64,000 nucleotides of DNA, from the NCBI RefSeq assembly GCF_030695065.1, contig NZ_JAUYTR010000005.1:62001-126000 (forward strand), read 5' to 3'. The position numbers and the translations under genes are program-made. Below the pieces are notes generated by a model that made no database searches, had not been told where the DNA came from, and worked only from the letters and a program-made list of their open reading frames with translations. Within the stretch, counting starts at the first letter, position 1, and the number at the start of each line of letters is the position of its first letter. Origin of the DNA: Sediminibacterium sp. (GTDB lineage Bacteria; Bacteroidota; Bacteroidia; Chitinophagales; Chitinophagaceae). Positions 25,951 through 35,364 of the stretch are shown piece by piece.

Positions 25951-26877
25951 ATGAAAAAAGGATTGTATATACTGGTTCCAGTTTTGTTTTTTACAATTAT
26001 ATCTTATCTATTACCCAATGAAAAAGCTACTACGGAAACTGTTTCGGTAACTATGCCCGTTGATGCAGTAACTCGGGTAATGACCAACCCCCAAGAATGG
26101 TCAAAATGGTTCCCTGGAACTAAAAAGAATGATTCCACCTATCTCTATTACGAAGCTCCGATAACCATACATAAAGTATTAATGAATGGTTTTAAGGCTA
26201 GTATGATTAATAAGGATATGGACATAAGCCTCGACTTTTCTTTCATTGCTGGTAAAAATGCCCGAACAGATTTTACTTTAAATACCGTAATGAAGCTATC
26301 CTACAACCCTATTTTACGATTTAAACAATTTCTTTCATTAAATGCTGCAGAAGATGATAGCAAAAGATTGCTTTACCAAATTCAGGATTACTTTTCCGAT
26401 GTATTAAAAGTTTACGGGTACCCTATTGGAATGCAAAAAGTACCTAATTCTTCATATGTATCTACAAAGCAAACATATGACCACAAACCTACTACTGATG
26501 AAATTTATGCGCTAATTGATGAAGTGAACGAGTTTATAGATGGTGTTGAAGTAAAGATTGTGAACTTCCCTATCATGAATGTTTTTAAAGAAGATTCCAC
26601 TAACTACACGTTAATGGTTGCTGTGGCTACAGAAAGAGATATTCCTTCTAATGGTAAATTCATGCTCAAGAATATGATGCTGGGTAATATTGTGGTTTGT
26701 GAAGTAACCGGAGATAAAACAGTTATTGAAAAATGCAATGAAGCCGTAAAAAATTATGTTCAAGACCATCGAAAAACAAGTCCGGCTATTTCATTTGAAA
26801 GATTAATTACGAATAGAAGAACCTTAAGAGACAGCACAAAATGGAGAACAACTATTAATTATCCAGTATTTCAATAA
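25951..26877 (+). CDS. SRPBCC-domain protein with C-terminal GyrI-like effector-binding domain
   Basis: 308 residues. A single N-terminal hydrophobic segment (LYILVPVLFFTIISYLLP) suggests membrane anchoring. Residues about 30-150 resemble the polyketide-cyclase/SRPBCC ligand-binding fold (NPQEWSKWFPG is typical). Residues about 155-305 resemble a GyrI-like/AraC effector-binding domain (YDHKPTTDEIYALIDEVNEFI, and NIVVCEVTGDKTVIEKCNEAVKNYV). Proteins with this pairing are common in Bacteroidota and are thought to bind small hydrophobic ligands. No DNA-binding domain is present, so it is not a transcription factor. The gene is divergent from the VHPO operon and convergent with the FG-GAP gene 14 bases downstream. 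Confidence 0.75.
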   Translation: MKKGLYILVPVLFFTIISYLLPNEKATTETVSVTMPVDAVTRVMTNPQEWSKWFPGTKKNDSTYLYYEAPITIHKVLMNGFKASMINKDMDISLDFSFIAGKNARTDFTLNTVMKLSYNPILRFKQFLSLNAAEDDSKRLLYQIQDYFSDVLKVYGYPIGMQKVPNSSYVSTKQTYDHKPTTDEIYALIDEVNEFIDGVEVKIVNFPIMNVFKEDSTNYTLMVAVATERDIPSNGKFMLKNMMLGNIVVCEVTGDKTVIEKCNEAVKNYVQDHRKTSPAISFERLITNRRTLRDSTKWRTTINYPVFQ

Positions 26878-26891
26878 TTTGAATTAGCGAA

Positions 26892-29800
26892 TCATTTGAG
26901 TTTAAGCACTTGCAAAGCACCATTGTTTTTAGCTAGAATCCAGCAATTGGTATTGTCTATTTTTATGGGAGCAGCTTTTCTGACTTCCCCATTTACCTGT
27001 ATATTTTTTAATGTTGAAGCCGTTGGGTTCCCTTGTTGATTCCATTCTAACACAGTTCCAAAATCTGCATCTTGTCTGCCTATCTCAATATTGTTGTAAC
27101 CGAAATTTCCTAAGAGCAAATAACTATTTATTTGGGGGGACCGATTTTGTTTTTGTGCATAAGATTGACCTTGTACTTGACTTTTAAAAGGGATGACTGC
27201 CCTATAATTACTCAACTGTGCATTGCTCGGCATTTCAATTGGCTCAAATTTTCCTTTGCCTCTATTCATTAAAATAATATTGGCAAATTGTGTTGCTTTT
27301 AGATGAAGGGATTTGTTCAATTTTTCTGTATCAAATAATTGATCTAATGAAGCTTTTGCAAAATCTTCTGCATAAAGGAATTTTTTCTTTAATACTGGCA
27401 ATGATTTTTCTAATTGAATTTTGCTTGCAAAAGGCATTTCTTTCCCATTCAAATAATAAGTAATTACTTGCTCTGCTCTTCCATTATTATCGAAATCATT
27501 TACATACATGGTTACAGGCGCAGACTCACTTGCTTTTAATCGGCTATTCAAACCAAAGTTTCCTGCTATGATGTCTAGGTTACCGTCTTCATTTAGATCG
27601 GTCAAAGTAAGTGATTGCCACCACCCTGTTTGATTCAATATGGTTTGCTTATTGTAGTTATTTCCTTTTTTGATAAAGGCATCAATGGTTCCCCACGCAC
27701 TACACAATAATAAATCCTTTTTTCCATCTCTATTGATGTCTACAAATTGAGCATCAGTAACCATGCCCGGGTTCAACAACTCTTTTGAATAGCTGCTGGT
27801 TACGTCTTTAAACTTTCCAGTTCCATCATTCTGTAACAAATAACTCCTAGGTGAAACACCATATTTCCATGGCTCTACGCTGCCTGCTATAAATAAATCA
27901 ATATGCCCATCTCCATTAATATCATCGGCTACTATTTTACTTTGGGTGCTATATATGGCTGAAAATGCATCTAACTTTCTAGTTAAATTTCCTTTGCCGT
28001 CATTTAAATACAAAAGTGGCAATAAATGTGCATCTTCTCCATAATACTCATTGCCACCTGTAGCTATTATTAAATCAACTGCCCCATCTTTATTTACATC
28101 GGCCCAAATAGCATCGATATTTTCCCACATAGAATCTTGCAACATTGAAGGCTGTGGAATTGGCTTAAATTTCCCGTTTGCCTGTTGCAGATAAATGGCA
28201 TTGTGAAATGTTTTTGAAGCCCCAACAAATACATCTTCTAATCCATCCCCATTTATATCTGCTATTGCCAATGCTGGACCTTCTGCCGAATTCATATGGG
28301 GAATTAATGGCTCGCGATCAAATTCATTAAAGGGATTTTCTTGATGCAAATAGTTTAACTGGGTTGCTGCAGTAATATCTTCAAAATAAGTAGGGGCAAA
28401 TTGTTGTTGACTACTCGCGTTAATATTGAAATTATATTTAGGCAAACCCAACTGATAAGAAATTTTTTGTGTTTTACCTGCTTGCAATTGAATTCGCTGA
28501 AAACTTAAATCGGGCCAAATTAGTAAAACCGAATCTGGTTTAATTTGATTGAGCCCCACCATTAAAGGCGTTTGCATACTAGACAAAAATCCATGAACTG
28601 GAAACTGTTCATATGAATACACTTGGTCTTTTGCATATACCAACAACTTTGCTCCAACAGCAAACCGATTCTGCATTGCTCCTTCTAGAACAATTTTTGC
28701 ATAATTATTAGAAGTAGTGTCTTTATTGGTATTGTTTTGATAAACCAACACTGGATCATTAATATTATTGACCACAATATCCAAATCACCATCATTGTCT
28801 AGATCGGCATAAACTGCACCATTAGAAAAGCTATTGGGGTTGTTGCTGATACTATCGCTAATATTATTAAAATTCAACGACCCTTTATTCAAGAAAAATT
28901 GATTGGGAATTTTTATTTCAGGGAACTGATTAATTAAGGTAAGGTCTTTGCTTTCTAAACTATTGTTTTTTAATTTTTCTTGCAAAGCTTCTCCTGAAAC
29001 AAAATTGATATAATCAATATCATTCATTCGCTTTGGTATACCATTCGATACAAATAGATCTTTATTACCATCATTGTTAAAATCCATCCATAATGATGCC
29101 CAGCTCCAATCGGTTGCATGAATACCTGCATATTGTCCTACCTCACTAAAGCGCCCGTTCCCTCGATTGTATTGCAAATTGTTTCTAGCATATTGATGGG
29201 AATACCCAAATGCCAATTTGTTTTGAAAAATATTATACTCATCTTCCGATAAAGACCTTCGGAGCATATATGATTCATAGGGTAGCATATCCATTGAAAC
29301 AATGTCTGGAAATCCATCATTATTGGCATCTGCAATATCTACCCCCATGGTAAATTGGCTGGTATGCATTATTTGGGATCTTCCCTTTTCTTCAAACTGA
29401 CCTTTTTGGTTATTGATGTATAAATAATCGTTTTCATGAAAATCGTTCCCTACATAAATATCTGGCCATCCATCTAAATTAATGTCTGATACAGCAACAC
29501 CTAATCCATATCCAATTTTAGATCCATTAATACCTACCGTGGTAGTGATATCAGTAAACTTCCCGGTGGTTATTCCATTTTTATTTAGTTGGGTGTCGTT
29601 TCTATAAAACTTTTGTCCTGCCAAGGAATCAAATGTGTTTTCAAAGTTTTTTCTCGGCGCGTAATTGCCATCGTGATTTACTGAGTGATTCAGTAAAAAT
29701 AAATCGAGGTCTCCATCTCCATCGTAATCTAGAAAAGCTGCCTGGGTACTGAATCCTGAAAAGTCCAACCCATATTGTGCCGCTTGGTCTTGGTAATGAG

Positions 29801-30278
29801 GAATCCCTTTTTCATCTATAGAAGTGCATACCAATAATTGATTTTTACCCTTCAATACTTTGTAGTTGCCAACACGGCATATATAAATGTCTAATAACCC
29901 ATCATTATTAATATCTACCACCGATACGCCGGTGCTCCATGCAATATCCGAGGGGATTTCTGCAGCCTTGGTTATATCTTCAAATTGCATTTCCCCTTTA
30001 TTCAGAAAGAGTCGATTGGGTTGTTGATTGGCTGCAAAAAACAAATCTATTTTTCCATCATTATTAAAATCACCTGCGCCAACTCCTGCTCCATTGTAGT
30101 AATACATATAGGAGAACAGATTGAATGCGGGTGTTGGGGTGAGTGTATTGGTAAAATTCAATCCCGTTTTGGTAGATTCAATCGGTGTAAATACACTTTC
30201 ATTTTTTTGATTTTTACATGCAGTAAAACCCAAAGACAAACAACCAACCAATAATGATATCAAGCCTAATTTCCTCAT
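26892..30278 (-). CDS. FG-GAP/VCBS and ASPIC/UnbV lipoprotein (CRTAC1-like), paralogue A
   Basis: 1128 residues from the ATG at 30278. A GTG at 30284 overlapping the upstream stop is possible but precedes the signal peptide by only two residues. Lipoprotein signal with lipobox LGFTAC (Cys near 21). Two seven-bladed FG-GAP propellers are suggested by many calcium-binding DxNxDGxxD loops (DFNNDGKIDLFF, DINNDGLLDIYI, DADFGTV region excluded), with an ASPIC/UnbV domain between them (QNRFAVGAKLLVYA ... SVLLIWPDLSFQRI, near 540-620). Such proteins are predicted surface or periplasmic; eukaryotic relatives (CRTAC1) bind calcium. It follows paralogue B by five bases and is the last gene of that cluster. 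Confidence 0.85.
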   Translation of the reverse strand: MRKLGLISLLVGCLSLGFTACKNQKNESVFTPIESTKTGLNFTNTLTPTPAFNLFSYMYYYNGAGVGAGDFNNDGKIDLFFAANQQPNRLFLNKGEMQFEDITKAAEIPSDIAWSTGVSVVDINNDGLLDIYICRVGNYKVLKGKNQLLVCTSIDEKGIPHYQDQAAQYGLDFSGFSTQAAFLDYDGDGDLDLFLLNHSVNHDGNYAPRKNFENTFDSLAGQKFYRNDTQLNKNGITTGKFTDITTTVGINGSKIGYGLGVAVSDINLDGWPDIYVGNDFHENDYLYINNQKGQFEEKGRSQIMHTSQFTMGVDIADANNDGFPDIVSMDMLPYESYMLRRSLSEDEYNIFQNKLAFGYSHQYARNNLQYNRGNGRFSEVGQYAGIHATDWSWASLWMDFNNDGNKDLFVSNGIPKRMNDIDYINFVSGEALQEKLKNNSLESKDLTLINQFPEIKIPNQFFLNKGSLNFNNISDSISNNPNSFSNGAVYADLDNDGDLDIVVNNINDPVLVYQNNTNKDTTSNNYAKIVLEGAMQNRFAVGAKLLVYAKDQVYSYEQFPVHGFLSSMQTPLMVGLNQIKPDSVLLIWPDLSFQRIQLQAGKTQKISYQLGLPKYNFNINASSQQQFAPTYFEDITAATQLNYLHQENPFNEFDREPLIPHMNSAEGPALAIADINGDGLEDVFVGASKTFHNAIYLQQANGKFKPIPQPSMLQDSMWENIDAIWADVNKDGAVDLIIATGGNEYYGEDAHLLPLLYLNDGKGNLTRKLDAFSAIYSTQSKIVADDINGDGHIDLFIAGSVEPWKYGVSPRSYLLQNDGTGKFKDVTSSYSKELLNPGMVTDAQFVDINRDGKKDLLLCSAWGTIDAFIKKGNNYNKQTILNQTGWWQSLTLTDLNEDGNLDIIAGNFGLNSRLKASESAPVTMYVNDFDNNGRAEQVITYYLNGKEMPFASKIQLEKSLPVLKKKFLYAEDFAKASLDQLFDTEKLNKSLHLKATQFANIILMNRGKGKFEPIEMPSNAQLSNYRAVIPFKSQVQGQSYAQKQNRSPQINSYLLLGNFGYNNIEIGRQDADFGTVLEWNQQGNPTASTLKNIQVNGEVRKAAPIKIDNTNCWILAKNNGALQVLKLK

Positions 30279-30283
30279 GTTCA

Positions 30284-33200
30284 CTATTTTTTTCCAACAC
30301 TTGTTTTGCGTAAATACACTGGATATTGGTTGTTTTGTAAAAACAAATAACCTGGTTTATTTTTTACATGTAAAGGCAATACCTGTTTTATTTGTCCATT
30401 AATACTAATACCTGATTGTTGTGGCGAGGCTACAACATAACCTCCTTTCCCATTCCCCAATAAAAGATTTCCATAAGAAGCATCAATGCTACAGAACTGA
30501 GGTAATAAATCAAAAAAGTTACCAGCTGCCAAAATATCTTTAAACCCATCCTCATTAATATCATCAACTACCAATGCCTGTATACTAGACAACTGAAGTT
30601 GATAAGGCAATAGCTGTACCACAAATCCTTTATTGTCGTTATTGACTGCAATAATTGAAGCAGCTGTATTTACAGTTAATACATTTGCGTCCGACAAATT
30701 ATTTGGAAACAATTCTTGAATTGTTTTACGTGCAAATTCTTGGTGCTTTAAATTTTCTTTTTTAAGTGCCGGAAGTTGTTCTGTGATATCTTTTTTCAAA
30801 AAGACCGGCATATCTTTTCCGTTGAGGGTATGACTGAATATTTTTTCAACGGTTCCATTTTTATCAAAGTCTTTTAAGAACACTTTCACGGGTGCATCTT
30901 TACTTGGACGTAAATAAAAATTCTCCCCCAAATTACCCAATACTAAGTCTACATCTCCGTCATTGTCTATATCGGAAGCCACTACAGTTTGCCACCATCC
31001 CAACTGATTTTCTAATCCTGTTTTTTGTTCAATGAATTGCTTGCCGTTGTAACTGTACACATGCGGATACATCCATTCGCCTGTAATAACCAACTCGGGT
31101 TCATCTGTACCCATCACATTGGTATAAACCGCACCAGTAATCATTCCTAGATTCGTTAAAAAAGGCGCAACACTAGTACTCACTTCTTTGAAATTTCCAT
31201 TTCCCTCGTTGTGGTATAAAAAGCTTTTAGGTGCAATACCGTATTGCTGTGGCTCACTTCTACTTCCAATAAATATATCCAACTTCCCATCTTTATCATA
31301 ATCCAAAGGAATGGCAACTCCACAGTTGGTATGACTAATTAAGAACGCCCCAGACTTTAAGGCAAAAGCTCCCTTTCCATTATTAATGTAAAGTTGATTC
31401 TGATACAAGTCGGAACTAGCTGGTGCGGTGTTTCCACCTCCTCCCACAAATAAATCTTGATCTCCGTCATCATCTGCATCAAAGAAAAAAGCAGCAGTTA
31501 CATCGTTGAATTTATATTTATTAAAATCTTGTACTTCCTGAAGTTTGAACCCTGTATTTGTTTGAAAATACAACTGACTCGCTTGTCCATTTGCACCCCC
31601 AATAAATAAATCGGGCAACCCATCGCCATTTAAATCGGTTGATGCTGCTTTAGGTCCCAGCTTACTAAGCATGAATGGAATATTCCTTTCTATATAGAAA
31701 TCTACTTGGTCGTCTTCTATATGTTTGTTTAATAATAATGGAGTTTCTTGTAATAAAGAAGTAACTGTTTTTATTGTACTAGGCTCAAATGGTTTGGCAG
31801 TGGTTGCATCATAAACAATTTTGTGCAACTGGTCTACAGTTGGTTTTTGAATGGTAGTTGTAGCTCTATTAGGCCATACAATTTGTATAGAATCGGGGGT
31901 AGATTTTCCTAACCCAATTGTTTGCTTGTATTCAACTGAACTTTGAAAACCTTTACTAGGTATCAACTCTCTGGTTATTATTTGATTGTTTTGATAAACT
32001 TTTATGGTACTCCCAATAGCAAATGGATTGGGATTGCTGTAGGTTAAAGCAAGTCCTATAAAATGGTCTTTGTTTTGTTCGCGACTTTTGTTCTTATAAA
32101 CTGTTGCTGGTTGGTTAACATTGTTGATGACCAAATCTAAATCACCATCATTGTCTAAATCTGCGTATGCGGCTCCATTAGAAAAACTGGGTTTATCTAA
32201 TCCCCAGTTACTGCTTTCATTGGTAAATTTCAAATTACCCCTGTTTTTAAATACACTATTTGGGATAGGTACTGAGGGCATTTTATCAATCACATTATTC
32301 ACCTGTTCTTTCTTACCCTTTAATACCATTTGATTCACCACATCATTTGCAAAAAAATCAATAAAATCTTGATCGGTTACATCTCTGTAAATTCCATTAC
32401 AAACTAAAATGTCTGCTAATCCATCATTATCTGCATCAAACATCAATGCTCCCCAACTCCAATCACTTGCAGCAACACCGCTATAAAAAGCAGTCTCTAA
32501 AAACTTGCCTTCTCCATTATTTACTTGCAGTGAATTTTGTGTATACTGATTAAAAAAGTCTTGGTTTTTTTTGAGCATGAATACATCATAACTCTCAAAA
32601 GAAGTATTGGTTTTTAACCTGTAGTCGTCTCCGGGTAACATGTCTGTAGTAAAAATATCTGGCTTTCCATCATTGTTAATGTCTTGTAAATCTGCACCCA
32701 TTGAAGAGAAACTGATATGCTGTGTTCTGGTGGAGATTTCATCTTTAAATGTTCCGTTTTTTTGATTAATGTATAAATAATCTTTCTCAAAAAAATCATT
32801 GGACACGTATACATCGGGGTATCCATCTAAATTAATATCACCTACAGTTACTCCCAGTCCAAAGCTAATGATGCTTCCGTAAATTCCTGCTTCTTTTGTT
32901 ACTTCTATAAATTTGCCATTGTCATTTTTGTACAAATGATCTCCACCTCCTTTTAAGAATTCTGCAAAAGGAGCTTGCGCATCAGGAATATTACGCATGC
33001 TAGCATAATTGAGGGTATTCACTGGAATGGGACTATTGTTTACTAAAAAGCAATCTAAGTCTCCATCTAAATCGTAATCAAAAAAACTGGCTTGAGTAGA
33101 ATAGCCATCATTGTCTAACCCAAATTGAGCAGCTGCTTCTGTAAACGTGTTGTTTTTGTTATTGAGGTATAGTTTATTTTTTCTCTTTTCTTTTTGCAGC

Positions 33201-33601
33201 ATATTACCTGCATTGCACACATAAATATCTAACCATCCGTCTGCATTAATATCTACAAATACCACCCCTGTACTCCACTCTCCGTCATAAGTAATTCCTG
33301 CTTTTTGAGTAATGTCTTCAAACTCAAAATTGCCTTTATTCAGGTACAATTTATTGCTGCCTTGGTTGGCTGTAAAAAAAACTTCGGGCAATCCATCATT
33401 ATTTAAATCGCCAGTAGCAACCCCACCGCCATTATAAAAGTTTCGGTACTTGAATACATTAAATGCATCGGACTCAGTTAACGTGTTCGTAAACTGAATA
33501 TTGGTTTTCACTTCTTCAAATAAGGTTGGTGTTGTTGGATTTTTACATGACCCTACAAAACCTATCACAATTAAAAATGCAAAGACTTTATTCATACGCA
33601 T
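30284..33601 (-). CDS. FG-GAP/VCBS and ASPIC/UnbV lipoprotein (CRTAC1-like), paralogue B
   Basis: 1105 residues; Met3 (33595) is an alternative start. Lipoprotein signal MNKVFAFLIVIGFVGSC. Same architecture as paralogue A: N-terminal FG-GAP propeller (GDLNNDGLPEVFF, DINADGWLDIYV), a middle ASPIC/UnbV domain (NPFAIGSTIKVYQ ... IVWPNRATTTI, about 520-590), and a second FG-GAP propeller (DLNGDGLPDLFIGG, DYDKDGKLDIFIGS). Divergence between the copies shows that they are old paralogues, not a recent duplication. It lies 122 bases downstream of SusD, with an intrinsic terminator in between, so it is expressed either by read-through or from its own promoter. A role in handling the SusCD substrate is inferred from position. 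Confidence 0.85.
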   Translation of the reverse strand: MRMNKVFAFLIVIGFVGSCKNPTTPTLFEEVKTNIQFTNTLTESDAFNVFKYRNFYNGGGVATGDLNNDGLPEVFFTANQGSNKLYLNKGNFEFEDITQKAGITYDGEWSTGVVFVDINADGWLDIYVCNAGNMLQKEKRKNKLYLNNKNNTFTEAAAQFGLDNDGYSTQASFFDYDLDGDLDCFLVNNSPIPVNTLNYASMRNIPDAQAPFAEFLKGGGDHLYKNDNGKFIEVTKEAGIYGSIISFGLGVTVGDINLDGYPDVYVSNDFFEKDYLYINQKNGTFKDEISTRTQHISFSSMGADLQDINNDGKPDIFTTDMLPGDDYRLKTNTSFESYDVFMLKKNQDFFNQYTQNSLQVNNGEGKFLETAFYSGVAASDWSWGALMFDADNDGLADILVCNGIYRDVTDQDFIDFFANDVVNQMVLKGKKEQVNNVIDKMPSVPIPNSVFKNRGNLKFTNESSNWGLDKPSFSNGAAYADLDNDGDLDLVINNVNQPATVYKNKSREQNKDHFIGLALTYSNPNPFAIGSTIKVYQNNQIITRELIPSKGFQSSVEYKQTIGLGKSTPDSIQIVWPNRATTTIQKPTVDQLHKIVYDATTAKPFEPSTIKTVTSLLQETPLLLNKHIEDDQVDFYIERNIPFMLSKLGPKAASTDLNGDGLPDLFIGGANGQASQLYFQTNTGFKLQEVQDFNKYKFNDVTAAFFFDADDDGDQDLFVGGGGNTAPASSDLYQNQLYINNGKGAFALKSGAFLISHTNCGVAIPLDYDKDGKLDIFIGSRSEPQQYGIAPKSFLYHNEGNGNFKEVSTSVAPFLTNLGMITGAVYTNVMGTDEPELVITGEWMYPHVYSYNGKQFIEQKTGLENQLGWWQTVVASDIDNDGDVDLVLGNLGENFYLRPSKDAPVKVFLKDFDKNGTVEKIFSHTLNGKDMPVFLKKDITEQLPALKKENLKHQEFARKTIQELFPNNLSDANVLTVNTAASIIAVNNDNKGFVVQLLPYQLQLSSIQALVVDDINEDGFKDILAAGNFFDLLPQFCSIDASYGNLLLGNGKGGYVVASPQQSGISINGQIKQVLPLHVKNKPGYLFLQNNQYPVYLRKTSVGKK

Positions 33602-33660
33602 ACGCTAAAATACAGAATCAAACTCGGACCCTACCCGTTAAGAACATTTAAATTTGGTCA

Positions 33661-33701
33661 AAAAAAATCCCCCCGAATCTCATAAAGATTTTCGGAGGGA
33701 T
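33661..33701 (-). terminator. Intrinsic terminator downstream of susD
   Basis: On the minus strand GATCCCTCCGAAAATCT pairs with AGATTCGGGGGGAT (one G-U pair, a two-base bulge, five-base loop) and is followed by seven T. It lies 22 bases past the SusD stop and 60 before the start of the FG-GAP gene, so it separates the SusCD unit from the FG-GAP pair or attenuates transcription into it. Confidence 0.8.
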
Positions 33702-33723
33702 CAATATTAATTAACCAGGGATA

Positions 33724-35337
33724 CTAGTATCCGAAGTTTTGCTTCAAGTTAGGATTAGAAGACAAAGAAATAGTTGGAATTGGGTAAACCACTTTATATG
33801 CATCAGATGCATTTGGTCTTTCTTCAACTGGAGCGTTGAATACACCAAAACGAATCATATCTGTTCTTCTGTGACCCTCTAAGTACAATTCACGACCTCT
33901 TTCGGCTAACAATGCAGTTAGTGTTACAGAACCAAGCGCAGTAGCTCTACGCTTAGAACGTAAGTCGTTTACAATTGACAATGGAGTTTCACCATTAGCA
34001 CCTGTTGTACCACCTCTTAATAAAGCTTCTGCTTTCATTAAGCGTACATCAGAGAAACGGAAGAAAGGAAACTCATTGGCACTACCCCAACCACCACCAT
34101 TGATTTCGCTTGGATTAAGAGGAAATTTATTTACACGAATACCACTTGCTTCACCATTAAAGAAGATAGATGCGTTACGAGTAAACACCAATGGGTTACC
34201 GCTTCTGTCGAACAAGTTGCCGATTGGATCACCAACATTGCCGGGTTCTTTCGGGCTACCTGGTTTTACCGGACCACGAGCTTGTCCAACCAATAGACCA
34301 GCAGTTGGACCCACTAAATTAGTGTATCCAGCCAAGGTATCGCTCTTACGAACGTCGTTACCTTCAAAGCTATCGTAGAATTGAGCCAATGTAACGAAAC
34401 CATTCCAGCTTGATGGACGCTGGTTATAGTGCCAACTTTGGCAAGTTTGCCATACAAGGTTTGCGCCATTCCCAGCTCTTGCATCACCACCAGGTTTACG
34501 AACAAAAATGTTCTCAGAAGATGCTGTACCATTGTCCCACTTAAAGTTATCCCAGTAGTAAGAGTCAATAGCTAAGCTGGTATTTGCAGCAACTAAGTTA
34601 GCGTACTCAATTACTTTATTCATATCTGCAGCAGCAAAAGTATAAGGACCTGCAGGGCTTGTTGGCGCTTGCTTATAAACAGCTTTGTTTAAATAAGCTT
34701 TAGCCAATAAAGTCCAAGCAGCTTCCTTGGTTGCTTGTGCACGATTTGTACCGTTGTATGCAGGTAATGCAGGAACTGCAGCTTCTAATTCAGCAATAAT
34801 TGCATCAATCGCTGCTGATCTGGTTAATACATCAGGAATTGCACTTGCAGCTGCAGTTGCAGGTCTAGATTGTACTTGACCAAAAATATCACATGTTAAG
34901 AAACGGAAGTAAGCACGTAAAAACTGTCCTTCTGCTTTTTCTAAACCTGTTTTGGTTTCAGCAATCAAAGTTGTTTGGAACAATGCACCATTTAAACCAT
35001 TCCAAGTATCGTTGATTTGGTTATGGTCAGGTCCCCAAGTGTGCAAGTGCAAACGACGCCATGTACCAAAGTCGTCCCAGTCGGTACCACGTGTTGGTCC
35101 CATGATTTCGTCGGTAGAATGCTCTTGCAATCCAAACCAGTTACCCTGGCCACCCGTTAATTGGTTTAATTGCTCATAAACTGCAGCAATAGAGGGCGCT
35201 GTTGGCGCACCACTAGCTTGAGTTGGAGCTATGGAGTTTGGTGCCTCCAACTTTGGATCAAGCTTGGAACAAGACGAGATCGCAAGTACACTTACCGCGG
35301 CAGCAGGTAGTATGTAGCTTTTTATTAAATTTTTCAT
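33724..35337 (-). CDS. SusD/RagB-family nutrient-binding lipoprotein
   Basis: 537 residues from the ATG at 35337; an in-frame TTG at 35346 is not needed. Lipoprotein signal with lipobox LAISSC (Cys near 23). The N-terminal helical TPR-like region contains QEHSTDEIMGPTRG, and the C-terminal part contains RLMKAEALLRGG, DLRSKRRAT and ERGRELYLEGHRRTDMIRFG, all diagnostic of SusD/RagB proteins. It caps the cognate SusC channel at the cell surface and binds the imported oligomer. The SusC gene is immediately upstream (27 bases). No glycoside hydrolase or sulfatase lies next to the pair, so substrate class is unknown. The only flanking genes are two FG-GAP proteins and a BNR protein. Confidence 0.95.
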   Translation of the reverse strand: MKNLIKSYILPAAAVSVLAISSCSKLDPKLEAPNSIAPTQASGAPTAPSIAAVYEQLNQLTGGQGNWFGLQEHSTDEIMGPTRGTDWDDFGTWRRLHLHTWGPDHNQINDTWNGLNGALFQTTLIAETKTGLEKAEGQFLRAYFRFLTCDIFGQVQSRPATAAASAIPDVLTRSAAIDAIIAELEAAVPALPAYNGTNRAQATKEAAWTLLAKAYLNKAVYKQAPTSPAGPYTFAAADMNKVIEYANLVAANTSLAIDSYYWDNFKWDNGTASSENIFVRKPGGDARAGNGANLVWQTCQSWHYNQRPSSWNGFVTLAQFYDSFEGNDVRKSDTLAGYTNLVGPTAGLLVGQARGPVKPGSPKEPGNVGDPIGNLFDRSGNPLVFTRNASIFFNGEASGIRVNKFPLNPSEINGGGWGSANEFPFFRFSDVRLMKAEALLRGGTTGANGETPLSIVNDLRSKRRATALGSVTLTALLAERGRELYLEGHRRTDMIRFGVFNAPVEERPNASDAYKVVYPIPTISLSSNPNLKQNFGY

Positions 35338-35364
35338 ATTGATCAATGTTTTTGTTGTTCTTTA

